DNA of 39,613 nucleotides, from contig CANJQY010000005.1 in assembly GCA_947476525.1 (NCBI GenBank), forward strand, positions 1 to 39,613, given 5' to 3'. Source of the stretch: Oligoflexales bacterium (GTDB lineage Bacteria; Bdellovibrionota_B; Oligoflexia; Oligoflexales; RGVZ01). The position numbers were made by a program, and so were the translations under genes. How positions within the stretch are numbered: the stretch's first letter is position 1; every line of letters begins with the position of its first letter. Below are positions 16,275 to 24,436 of this stretch, in pieces. Under the pieces are notes generated by a model, which did no database searches, was not told the origin of the DNA, and was given only the letters and a program-made list of their open reading frames with translations.

Positions 16275-18058
16275 TGAATCTTTGGAATCATTTGCAAGAT
16301 ATGTTTGTGAATGCCATGCCCATGATGGGTTGGCTGAATGTGTCTCGCCTGAATTGGTTAATACTTTTTCCGGGCATGGTTATATTATTGTATTTTGCTT
16401 ATTACCGCATCGATCTTCGACTTGGTTTGGCGCAGTCTTCTATCAGCGTTGGGGCTCCTAGATGGACCCTGAGGCGAATCATATCCGGAATTAAAGCTGT
16501 GGTTTTGTGCATGGCTTTGATCAGCCTTATTGTTGCTAGTGCAGGTCCTAGGGTCGGTTGGACGTGGATCGAAAGTCGTCAAAGTGGCATGGATATCGCG
16601 GTCGCCGTCGATGTGTCGAAAAGTATGATGGCCCAAGATCTGGACCCATCTCGACTTGAGCAGGCAAAACGTCTGATCATAGATTTACTGGATGTCTCAG
16701 TTGGTGACCGCATCGGGTTGGTGGTGTTTGCTGGATCTGCGTTTGTTCAGTGCCCGCTAACCGCAGATCATGGTGCCATTAGATCATTTTTGGACCTGTT
16801 AAATACCGACATGATTCCAGTCGGCGGAACCGATATTGCTGGCGCGTTACAAGAATCTCTTCGAGCCTTAGATGCGGGCGGTGAAGAAAAGGGCCAAGGT
16901 AAAATTATTATTTTACTCACTGATGGCGAGGATCACAAAGGTGCCATTGATGCGGCCATGAGTGAAGTTATCAAATCAAAGGCCAAAGTGATTACGGTCG
17001 GAATGGCTTCCGAGTCTGGAGCGCCAATTCCAGACCCGCAAGGCGGATTTCTTAAAGATAAGGGAGGCAATGTCGTCGTGAGCCGCCTTACGGAAACGCC
17101 CCTAAAAATGATCGCCGAGAAGAGTGGAGGGCAGTACATTCGTGCGACTGACGTCGGGGCGTCAGTGTCCAAGCTTTATCAGGATATTATTCGGCAAAAA
17201 GGAACTGTACGCGAGACGCAAGCTAAAAAAGAACGACTTTGGTACGAGAGATTTCAGTGGCCCGCAGCCGCGGCCTTTATTTTGCTGGTGCTTGAATTAT
17301 TTTTGTTCGATGTGGGTTTAACCACAGCAGGTTCCCTGGCCGTGTTGCTTGGAATTTTGTGTGTCCCCACGCCATTAAAAGCTAGTGCCGCAGATAATGA
17401 CCGTTACAATCAGGCACTCGAAACTTTTTTCGCCGGTGAGGCCGAGAAGGCAAAAGGAGAATTCGAAGACTTGGCGAAATCAGCTTCAGGTGACGTTCAG
17501 CAGAGGTCCCTTTATAACCTCGGAAACATCATGGGGGCTGCTGGTCAGTTCGACGAGGCCGTAAAATTTTATGAGGCAGCCCTTGCGCTAAACAGTCAAG
17601 ATCAGCAGGTTCGCGACAACCTTGAGTGGGCAAAGAAAAAATCCGACGCCAAGAAAGACAAGGATAAAAAAGATAAAAAAGACAAAAAAGACGATAAGGA
17701 AGATGATAAAAAAGACGACAAGGATAAAAAACCGGGAGATAAGTCTGACGACAAAAAAGACGACAAAGATAAGAAGTCTGACGACAAAAAAGACGACAAA
17801 GATAAGAAGCCTGACGACAAAAAAGACGACAAAGATAAGAAGCCTGACGACAAAAAAGATGGCAAAAAAGACGACGGTGAAAAGAAATCTGACGATCCCG
17901 CTGAAAATAAGGCAGCCGAACAGGCCAAGCAGCAGCCTCCGATGACTCCGGAAGAGGCCGAGAAACTCCTGAGAACTGCTACTGACGACAGAAAATCGTT
18001 TGTGCCGATTAGTCGGCAAGGTAAATCATCACCAACCGCCGTCAAGGAAGACTGGTAA
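16274..18058 (+). CDS. batB: BatB vWA protein fused to TPR (BatC-like) domain with a Lys/Asp repeat tail
   Basis: A 594-residue fusion. The N-terminal part is a BatB-like membrane vWA protein: two hydrophobic helices (about 20-38 and 72-90), MIDAS 'AVDVSKSMMAQDL' with Asp113, and 'ILLTDGEDHKG'. After a further hydrophobic region (about 325-365) come TPR-like repeats ('YNQALETFFAGEAEKAKGEFEDL' and 'QFDEAVKFYEAALALNSQDQQV'), as in BatC. The tail (about 450-550) is almost wholly Lys and Asp, including a 33-bp tandem repeat. ATG 16274 overlaps the batA stop (TGATG) and has CGGAGGG upstream; ATG 16238 is a less likely longer start. In Bacteroides and Leptospira BatB and BatC are separate proteins, and here they are joined. 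Confidence 0.9.
   Translation: MNLWNHLQDMFVNAMPMMGWLNVSRLNWLILFPGMVILLYFAYYRIDLRLGLAQSSISVGAPRWTLRRIISGIKAVVLCMALISLIVASAGPRVGWTWIESRQSGMDIAVAVDVSKSMMAQDLDPSRLEQAKRLIIDLLDVSVGDRIGLVVFAGSAFVQCPLTADHGAIRSFLDLLNTDMIPVGGTDIAGALQESLRALDAGGEEKGQGKIIILLTDGEDHKGAIDAAMSEVIKSKAKVITVGMASESGAPIPDPQGGFLKDKGGNVVVSRLTETPLKMIAEKSGGQYIRATDVGASVSKLYQDIIRQKGTVRETQAKKERLWYERFQWPAAAAFILLVLELFLFDVGLTTAGSLAVLLGILCVPTPLKASAADNDRYNQALETFFAGEAEKAKGEFEDLAKSASGDVQQRSLYNLGNIMGAAGQFDEAVKFYEAALALNSQDQQVRDNLEWAKKKSDAKKDKDKKDKKDKKDDKEDDKKDDKDKKPGDKSDDKKDDKDKKSDDKKDDKDKKPDDKKDDKDKKPDDKKDGKKDDGEKKSDDPAENKAAEQAKQQPPMTPEEAEKLLRTATDDRKSFVPISRQGKSSPTAVKEDW
17741..17872 (+). repeat. 33-bp tandem repeat, four units, in the batB Lys/Asp tail
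   Basis: Four consecutive 33-bp units (starting 17741, 17774, 17807 and 17840) encode 11-residue repeats of the form K-S/P-DDKKDDKDK. Units 1 and 2 are identical, unit 3 changes Ser to Pro, and unit 4 is degenerate at its end. The near identity at DNA level indicates recent expansion or slippage. Confidence 0.9.
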
Positions 18059-18103
18059 ATAGGGCTGGTTGATAAAACTGGCAATAAAGGAAGGCAAAGG
18101 GAA

Positions 18104-19945
18104 ATGGAAGTTAATATTCGCAAAGTTAATATTCGCAAAAAAATAGCTCTGATTTTACTTGTGGCTCTGCTTACAGCTGGCAGTAAACTCGCTATTGCAG
18201 GCACCATGACGGCCGAAATTGACCGCGTGCAGTCTACTCTTAACGAACCTTTCAATATGAATGTCAGCGTCCAAGGCTCCCTTGACGGCGAAGTCATCGA
18301 GCCTGAATCCAAAGATTTTGAATTTATAAGAACCGGCACATCCACCAACATTTCAATGATTAACGGCACAGTCACCAAGGAACGGCAGTATTCTTATCAG
18401 GTGCGAGCCCTCAAGGAAGGACATTTGACCATTCCGTCGCTTAAAGCGAAAGTTGATAACGAAGTCCTGCAAACAGTTCCGATTCAAGTGGACGTTAAGG
18501 GCGGCGTCGCAGAACCTACTCCGGACGAGGTTGGCGCTAACAAAAAGTTAATTTTTGTTGAGAGAGAACTACCTAAAAAAACGATGTATCAAGGAGAAGT
18601 CATTATCTCCAAGGTCCGATTACTACATAGAGCACGCTTTACCGGTGTGACTCCCAGCCGTGATGCCGCCCCCGATTGGCGGTTGATTGGCACTGAGGGC
18701 CAGCAAAATCGTGAGGAGGTTCGTGACGGTGCTAGGTGGAACGTCATAGAGATGAGCGAGGGTTTGATTCCACTAAAGGCCGGTAAATTAAAAGCTCCAT
18801 CATTTGGAGTTAGTGCCACGTGGATTCAGCCGTCTACTAATCGGCAGCGTAGCCCACAAAATATTTTTGACATGCTGCGCAATGGCAATTTAAGCATGGG
18901 TGAGGAGGTCAGTAAAAAACTTTTTTCCGCCCAAATTTCTGTTGACGTAAAGCCGTTACCGAATCCAAAGCCAGCTGAATTCGCCGATATTGTGGGAGCC
19001 TTTACTCTGACGTCAAACATTTCAAAACGGAAGATTGGTACCGGTGAAACAGCAACGGTGACTCTAGAAATAAAAGGCCAAGGTGCCCTAGACCATATGA
19101 GGGACGTGAACTTGACCATTGCCGGTGCAAGAGTTTATGCAGATAAACCGGTGTTGACTGAAAAAATTGAAGCTGGCGCAGGACTTGTTTCCACCAAGAT
19201 TTTAAAATATGCGATAGTTCCCAATGCGCAAGGTTTGGTCGAGCTAGGGACTGTGAAATTAGCCAGTTTTAATACGTTCACCGAAACCTATGACACCATG
19301 ACTGCAAATCTCGGTTCGTTGGAGGTGGGTGTTCCAAGCTTGACGCCAACAGGCACTGCAGTGGTGGCTTCAAATCCTAACGCTCCAGCAGAGGCTTCGG
19401 CGGCGAGTAGTGGTTCCAATCCAGTTGCTAATCCAGCCGTGGTTCCCCCGTCACCAGACGCTCCACTTTCTCCTAGACTCATTACCGACGAGCCTGATAG
19501 CGCACGGCCGTGGTTTTTGGGGCCGGTAGCCCTGGCCGTTGAAGTGCTACTCGTCGCAGGATTACTTGGCGGCCTAATTTTGCGCCGAGGATTGCGTCGC
19601 CTAAAATCCTCAGCCCCGCTCGTCAAGAAGAAGTCGGCAAAACAATGGCAAGGATTAATTGCGGAATTGGCGCACGGGGACCGACTAGTGTTTGACCGGG
19701 CTGTGATGCAGCTAAAAGAAATTCTATCGGCCAATTCCCAAGATCCATTGGCGATGACGTCACGAGATTTAATTCAAAGTGCAGAGTCCATGAAGTTTGA
19801 TCCCTTACACGTGGAGGCGCTGGGTCGTTTGCTGAAGGTGTTGGACAGGCTTGCCTATAGTGGAAATCCCGATCAACCGACAGAGGCATCCTCTGTTGCG
19901 GATTTGACCGCACTGTTGATTTATTGCCAGTCGCGAGGTGTGTAA
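18104..19945 (+). CDS. batD: BatD-type protein with periplasmic beta domains
   Basis: A 613-residue BatD-like protein. An N-terminal signal segment (about 12-32) is followed by a long periplasmic beta-rich region starting 'AEIDRVQSTLNEPFNMNVSV', the usual BatD opening, with the family's 'YSYQVRALKEGHLTIPSLKA' and 'PKKTMYQGEVIISKVRL'. A Pro/Ala/Ser-rich linker (about 415-465) leads to one transmembrane helix (about 470-490) and a cytoplasmic helical tail. ATG 18104 has AAGGAAGG and AAAGGGAA upstream. The first codons contain an exact 15-bp duplication (VNIRK-VNIRK). The gap from batB is 45 bp and the stop overlaps the batE start (TAATG). Confidence 0.88.
   Translation: MEVNIRKVNIRKKIALILLVALLTAGSKLAIAGTMTAEIDRVQSTLNEPFNMNVSVQGSLDGEVIEPESKDFEFIRTGTSTNISMINGTVTKERQYSYQVRALKEGHLTIPSLKAKVDNEVLQTVPIQVDVKGGVAEPTPDEVGANKKLIFVERELPKKTMYQGEVIISKVRLLHRARFTGVTPSRDAAPDWRLIGTEGQQNREEVRDGARWNVIEMSEGLIPLKAGKLKAPSFGVSATWIQPSTNRQRSPQNIFDMLRNGNLSMGEEVSKKLFSAQISVDVKPLPNPKPAEFADIVGAFTLTSNISKRKIGTGETATVTLEIKGQGALDHMRDVNLTIAGARVYADKPVLTEKIEAGAGLVSTKILKYAIVPNAQGLVELGTVKLASFNTFTETYDTMTANLGSLEVGVPSLTPTGTAVVASNPNAPAEASAASSGSNPVANPAVVPPSPDAPLSPRLITDEPDSARPWFLGPVALAVEVLLVAGLLGGLILRRGLRRLKSSAPLVKKKSAKQWQGLIAELAHGDRLVFDRAVMQLKEILSANSQDPLAMTSRDLIQSAESMKFDPLHVEALGRLLKVLDRLAYSGNPDQPTEASSVADLTALLIYCQSRGV
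18110..18139 (+). repeat. 15-bp tandem duplication at the batD N-terminus
   Basis: GTTAATATTCGCAAA occurs twice in a row (18110-18124, 18125-18139), duplicating five codons (VNIRK) in the basic n-region of the signal segment. The reading frame is preserved. Confidence 0.95.
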
Positions 19946-20682
19946 TGCTGCCTCGTGATTTTACGGAGACGTTTAATGCGGCGGTGACGTCGGCCGATTG
20001 GCCGCTCGTCATAATATTAGGAGAATCCGCTGTTGCTGAGCAGAGTGCCTCGGTAGCAATGGTCTATAACTTAGGACTTGCCTACCTAAAAACGGGAAAT
20101 GCGCCACTGGCGGTGTCGGTTTTTTTAAGTGTTCCCGCCAACAAACAAGATGCAAGTTTTCGCTTTGCGATGGCTGAAAGTTTGCGCATGGCAGGAGCCT
20201 CAGCCGATGACCTAGAGCTTGGCGCCCATGGGTTTTATGGAGCCATGACAAATGTTGCGCGAACGATTTCGCGGGTAGATCCATATAGTTGGTGTGTTTC
20301 GGCGCTTGGTCTTGCAATTATATTGGGAATCACTTTGGTTTTTGGTCATAAAAAAATGGCAACGCCGCGCGTTCGTTCAGCCGTTGTGTTTTCTTTGATT
20401 TTTTCTCTTTCCTTAACCGCCATTGCTGGAGTTGGGATCGGAATAGAATATTTTTATCAGTGCCATTGGGGGGCGATCGTCAGTAAGGATCTTGCGTCGA
20501 TTCGGCCAACTCCGAGCGAGGATAGTGAGACGTCAAAAAGCCTAAAACCAGGCAATCCTGTGCTTGTTCTCGGTGACGTGACGACCCCATGGGTCCGCGT
20601 TATCGAAGCCGATGGGGGGGATGGTTGGATGAATGCGCGCGACCTTCGGGTTGTTACCATTTCAAAGTCTACTGACAGGTGA
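19945..20682 (+). CDS. batE: BatE-like protein: TPR region, two membrane helices and an SH3-like domain
   Basis: A 245-residue protein closing the Bat operon. The N-terminal part has TPR-like helices ('YNLGLAYLKTGNAPLAVSVFLS'), two transmembrane helices follow (about 115-135 and 145-168), and the C-terminal 70 residues read as a bacterial SH3-like domain ('GAIVSKDLASIRPTP...GDGWMNARDLRVV'). This order matches BatE proteins. ATG 19945 overlaps the batD stop by one base and has GAGG upstream. The longer ORF from TTG 19924 would lie inside batD. Its last 67 bp (20616-20682) are duplicated at 24370-24436 beyond the large surface-protein gene, so the 3' end of the operon is a rearrangement junction. 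Confidence 0.85.
   Translation: MLPRDFTETFNAAVTSADWPLVIILGESAVAEQSASVAMVYNLGLAYLKTGNAPLAVSVFLSVPANKQDASFRFAMAESLRMAGASADDLELGAHGFYGAMTNVARTISRVDPYSWCVSALGLAIILGITLVFGHKKMATPRVRSAVVFSLIFSLSLTAIAGVGIGIEYFYQCHWGAIVSKDLASIRPTPSEDSETSKSLKPGNPVLVLGDVTTPWVRVIEADGGDGWMNARDLRVVTISKSTDR
20616..20682 (+). repeat. Left copy of the 67-bp batE-tail direct repeat
   Basis: This is the intact batE 3' end. It matches 24370-24436 at 66 of 67 positions (difference at 20639/24393). Similarity continues weakly to about 20691. The repeat starts in a poly-G run and includes the batE stop codon. Confidence 0.95.
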
Positions 20683-20688
20683 CTGGAT

Positions 20689-20771
20689 CTAATGCGCTGG
20701 TATGGAAAGCATATTAAAGTAAATATCTTGAATATTTGTTTTCATAAAAACATGATTCTTAAATCCTCCAA
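20689..20771 (-). pseudogene. Probable scar of a lipoprotein gene (start and end retained)
   Basis: Read on the minus strand, a Shine-Dalgarno sequence (GGAGG, about 20764-20768) precedes ATG at 20745 and codons MKTNIQDIYF. These resemble the start MKTKMQNFYIF of the intact lipoprotein gene at 24423-25109; 27 bp including the ATG align at 21 positions. Only 18 codons later the frame ends at TAG 20689-20691. In another frame, minus-strand bases around 20667-20697 read SALDPVTCQ-stop, much like the lipoprotein end GVIDPFTCQ-stop. The simplest reading is a paralogue reduced by internal deletion. The 3' end resemblance is partly explained by the shared batE-tail repeat, so confidence is moderate. 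Confidence 0.45.
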
Positions 20772-21112
20772 CTTAAATTCAAATATTGAAACGTCTTCAT
20801 AGGCTCGTCGGAGAAAAATTTTACCAAAAATAAAAGCATATATAATATTCTCTCTTGATGTGGTTTCGATAGCGAGGCGTGCTGACTAGAGATGGATATA
20901 TTGCATATATATATGTGTAATATGTAATAATTTCAGCGTTAAATTTTAGGATGATGAGCCTACGAACTATCGCATGACGAGCGCTCGCTATGAAAAAAAT
21001 TTGCCTAGAATATTTGACGGAGGATATTTTTTCACTTCATAATGTTTATTGACGGCGGAGTTGTCTTTCGTTTTTTTTGAAACATTGTAGTTTAAATTTT
21101 CCGGGAGGAAAT
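20772..21112. other. AT-rich gene-free region upstream of the large surface-protein gene
   Basis: This stretch is strikingly AT-rich compared with the genes on both sides. It contains a TATAAT (20841-20846), an alternating AT palindrome around 20904-20915, and an inverted 8-bp pair ATAGCGAG (20869-20876) and CTCGCTAT (20984-20991). No ORF with a ribosome-binding site was seen. It probably contains the promoter of the large downstream gene, but no promoter pair was convincing. Confidence 0.4.
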
Positions 21113-24100
21113 ATGTTGATAAATAAATTGATTGGAGCAAGTTTAATCGGGGCCCTAATTGGTGTGGGGGTCTTTTCGACCTGTAAAACGCCGGGTACAA
21201 CCAGTGGTTCCCGCGCTAAATCCGGCGGTCGCGTGGCCGATGAATCTTCGAGCGCCTACACCGGGCCGGAGTCCGCATTTTCACTAGTCGGTGATCCTAT
21301 GAAGGGCGTAGGCCCCGCGGATCCTTATCATGGTTTCCCTCGCTGGTATGAGGATGCTACCGGCGCGCGCGTTGAGCTCTGCTATGAGGCCGACCCGAAG
21401 TGCATCATTCCGCCATTTGATGCCACATTGCCTTTCCGGTTTCCGGAAAACTTCCCCGATGAGTCGTTTTACTGGACAGCGAACAATATTCTGGCCATCT
21501 CCACCGGTGGTACAATTCGCGCTGAATTCGCGATAGAGGCGGCGTTTGTGCTTGGAGCAGCGATGCCCGGTCAGCGCATTACGTTCGGCAGAACAAGATT
21601 TACCGCTAGAGGTCTTGCAAACGGAACCTACCGCATTACCCATCCTTATGGGGTTGATGAGTTTGACGTCATTGACGGCACAATTAAGTACACCATGGAT
21701 ATCGGTGTTGGTCAGGAAGTATTCACGGGAGTTTTCAAAGCTCCATTTGGAACCCTGCTGAGCTGGGATGTCGGCGCGCCCGCGGGATATCTCGGTGACA
21801 CGTTGGTGCCGCATTTATTCAAGGGCAGCCCCTACGGAACGAATTTTTTTAAAGTCGAGGCGCTCGCGGGCAACACAGCAACAGTCGTTTCTCAGACTAA
21901 TCTCGCCAATATCGGTGGACGTCTGCTCAAAAATGACGTGGCGGTGAGCCAGCCTGCCGTCCAGCCAGGGATCGCGAATTCAGGAATTTACACCACGCCG
22001 CCGACCGTTAAAATGGTCGGTCCGACCACGGGCTCTGTCGTGCATTATACAACCAACGGCTCCACGCCGACACTCAGCAGCGCATCATATACCGCTCCGG
22101 TTTCGTTGCCATTACCGCTCCCCGGATCCTCTGATGTAACTCTGAAAACAGTGGCTGACCTTGGCGGCGGTGTTCTCGGTCCGGTTAAAGCTTACACATA
22201 CTCGATCAACAGCAATCTAATGTCGGTAAATGCGACACCGGCGCCCAACAGCTACCCCGACCCGATTTCTGTGACGTTAACCCGTGAGGGACCATGCACA
22301 CAAATCTGGTACACCACTGATGGTCTTGATCCCCGCACCAGCACAACAAAAACAGTCTATACCGGACCGATCGCATTGCCGGACAATGGACTGACTACAA
22401 TTAATTATGCGTGTGTCTTGCCGGGAACGGCACCACTGCAGTCATCAGTTATGAGGACCGCGTATTACTCTATTGGCATGCAAAAATTCACTCGCTCCGA
22501 GGTTGATCCGTCCATTGAGATGCCGTTCAGCGCGACCGATGAGGCCGGTAACTCCGTAACGACTTGCTGGGATCCGGCGGATCTTATGTGTCTGGCCCCC
22601 GGCGCTGAAGTGGATTTAACCCGTCAGGTAGTATGGCCACGGAACTATCCGACTGAGACATTTTTGTGGAACGCGACCAACCTGACCGCGTCACCCGCGG
22701 GAAAGGCCCTGCTCGTGCTCGCGATTGAGGGTGCTTACCTTTCACCAACTGTCGTACCAGGCACCAGAATTTTATTTGGCCGGATTCGTATGAGAGTCGA
22801 CGTCGGCGTCGCGGGTCATTACCGCGTCACTCATCCTTATGGCGTTAATCATTTTGACGTGGCGACCACCGGTATTAAAGCCATCAACTACAGCGAGGAT
22901 ATCGCCCCGTCCGAGGGTAATTTCGATCTGTTCCGTTTTGGCCGAATTGGACCTTTGCTAACCTGGAATGCCGGAGCTCCCGCAGGTTATCTCGGAGACC
23001 CCGCGATTCCTCACGCCGTGACCGGAAGCCCCTTCAATACGAACTATTTCCTGGTTGAGTATCTGAATCCGGCGACAGGGCTTTATCAGCAATACCTCAA
23101 ATCAAGCCTGTTTACGGTAGCGGCCAAAAAAGCGCCGGCACTTGACGTGTCCGCAGCCCCTATGGGCGGATTTTACTCCAATGACCGAACGGTCACACTG
23201 ACCGCGTCCAATACTGCCGCGAAGATTTACTACACCCTAGATGGATCCATTCCAACAACGGCCTCGACTCAATTCACTGCCGACTTATTCATCACTGGGA
23301 CAACAACCGTGAAATACTTCGCGCAGCTGGCCGGTGGCGCAACGTCCGAAATTAAAACAGCCAGTTATACCCTAGATAAATCGCCGTTAACGTTGGTCGT
23401 CTCGCCAGCGGGAGGAACGTTTCTAAACACCGCTGTCGGAACATCTGTAGCGCTGACCGCCTCAAGAGCCAGTCGCATCTTCTATACGGTTGACGGCACA
23501 TCGCCGCTGTCATCAGCGACCAGAGTCCGCTATGCGGTGCCGTTTATTCTGAGAGGTCCCGCGTCTGTGGTTCTCAGGTCCGTCGCCATTGACGATGCCA
23601 ATTTCGCGTCTGCCGAGAATACTAACACGTTTAATTTCACACAGATTCTTCCCACGGTCACGGCTCCGGTCGGCCGGATGGTCGCGGGGGCAGCGGTTAC
23701 CGCGACGCGCATCCCAAGGACCTTTTCTTGGACAGGATCAACCATCGCAGGGCAATCTATTGCGAAATACGTCCTCGAGCGCAGCCTCAATAACGGAGCC
23801 TTTGCAAATATTGTGTTACCAGCACTGACAGCGACCAGCGTCTCGTCACCGGTCACTCCGGGCGGTACCTACGTCTACCGTGTCCGCGCGACTGACAACC
23901 AAGCTCCGGCTCAAACATCCCTGAACGGGACTGCTCCGTCGTTTCAGGCAATCTTGGCGCAAGAAAACGCCGCGGTGGTCAAATATCAAGGTTCTTGGGC
24001 ACGCGAGACCAACGCGACTTATATCGGCGGCGCGGCTCGCGCTTGCGCGGTTGTGGGCCCTAGAGCCACGTACTCCGCTGTCAACCGCAGCCAACTGGCC

Positions 24101-24328
24101 TTAGTCGCGCAGACTGGTCCAAACAGGGGATTTGCAAATATCAGCATTGATGGCGGACCCGCGATCCCGGTAGACCTTTACTCGGCAACACGCAGTGGGT
24201 CCAAATTTGTATATGTGACCACGCTAATGCCGAGGGGAACACATACGATGGTGATCACGGCCCGAGGGACGAGAAACGCGGCATCCACAGGAACATCGAT
24301 CGATATCGACGCTGTGTCGTCCTTTTAG
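21113..24328 (+). CDS. Large secreted surface protein with chitobiase-C-terminal-like repeats; probably acquired
   Basis: A 1071-residue exported protein. The N-terminal hydrophobic segment ends at Cys24 ('GVGVFSTCKT'), which may be lipidated, though the lipobox is not canonical. The order is: domain A copy 1 (about 74-250), two chitobiase/beta-hexosaminidase C-terminal-like modules (about 283-365, 369-452), domain A copy 2 (about 463-650), two more such modules (about 676-752, 756-840), a fibronectin III-like domain (about 845-940), and a C-terminal beta domain (about 955-1071). Both A copies share 'RITHPYG/RVTHPYG', 'GAPAGYLGD' and 'GSP-NTNYF'-like strings. The modules show 'YYTLDGSIPT'. 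No catalytic site was seen; it is probably adhesive or carbohydrate-binding. ATG 21113 follows GGGAGG. The gene is more G+C-rich than its surroundings and is bracketed by the batE-tail repeats, which suggests acquisition. Confidence 0.8.
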   Translation: MLINKLIGASLIGALIGVGVFSTCKTPGTTSGSRAKSGGRVADESSSAYTGPESAFSLVGDPMKGVGPADPYHGFPRWYEDATGARVELCYEADPKCIIPPFDATLPFRFPENFPDESFYWTANNILAISTGGTIRAEFAIEAAFVLGAAMPGQRITFGRTRFTARGLANGTYRITHPYGVDEFDVIDGTIKYTMDIGVGQEVFTGVFKAPFGTLLSWDVGAPAGYLGDTLVPHLFKGSPYGTNFFKVEALAGNTATVVSQTNLANIGGRLLKNDVAVSQPAVQPGIANSGIYTTPPTVKMVGPTTGSVVHYTTNGSTPTLSSASYTAPVSLPLPLPGSSDVTLKTVADLGGGVLGPVKAYTYSINSNLMSVNATPAPNSYPDPISVTLTREGPCTQIWYTTDGLDPRTSTTKTVYTGPIALPDNGLTTINYACVLPGTAPLQSSVMRTAYYSIGMQKFTRSEVDPSIEMPFSATDEAGNSVTTCWDPADLMCLAPGAEVDLTRQVVWPRNYPTETFLWNATNLTASPAGKALLVLAIEGAYLSPTVVPGTRILFGRIRMRVDVGVAGHYRVTHPYGVNHFDVATTGIKAINYSEDIAPSEGNFDLFRFGRIGPLLTWNAGAPAGYLGDPAIPHAVTGSPFNTNYFLVEYLNPATGLYQQYLKSSLFTVAAKKAPALDVSAAPMGGFYSNDRTVTLTASNTAAKIYYTLDGSIPTTASTQFTADLFITGTTTVKYFAQLAGGATSEIKTASYTLDKSPLTLVVSPAGGTFLNTAVGTSVALTASRASRIFYTVDGTSPLSSATRVRYAVPFILRGPASVVLRSVAIDDANFASAENTNTFNFTQILPTVTAPVGRMVAGAAVTATRIPRTFSWTGSTIAGQSIAKYVLERSLNNGAFANIVLPALTATSVSSPVTPGGTYVYRVRATDNQAPAQTSLNGTAPSFQAILAQENAAVVKYQGSWARETNATYIGGAARACAVVGPRATYSAVNRSQLALVAQTGPNRGFANISIDGGPAIPVDLYSATRSGSKFVYVTTLMPRGTHTMVITARGTRNAASTGTSIDIDAVSSF

Positions 24329-24369
24329 ACTGTTAGCAGCCGCCTAAAAACTACAGTATTTGACCTACA

Positions 24370-24436
24370 GGGGGATGGTTGGATGAATGCGCACGACCTT
24401 CGGGTTGTTACCATTTCAAAGTCTACTGACAGGTGA
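24370..24436 (+). pseudogene. Right copy of the direct repeat: orphan batE 3' fragment
   Basis: A 67-bp fragment identical to the batE end except for one base, still readable as the last residues GDGWMNAHDLRVV...TDR and the stop. It has no upstream batE sequence. On the minus strand its end supplies the last codons and stop (TAG 24423-24425) of the lipoprotein gene. Confidence 0.9.

Noticed and set aside
17602-18378. Long minus-strand open frames opposite the batB tail
   Set aside because: They mirror the Lys/Asp codon repeats and the batD start on the plus strand, giving low-complexity Ser/Leu/Phe proteins without ribosome-binding sites.
20616-24436. Classical transposon or integron cassette
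   Set aside because: No transposase, integrase, terminal inverted repeats or attC-like site was seen; the flanking repeats are batE sequence.
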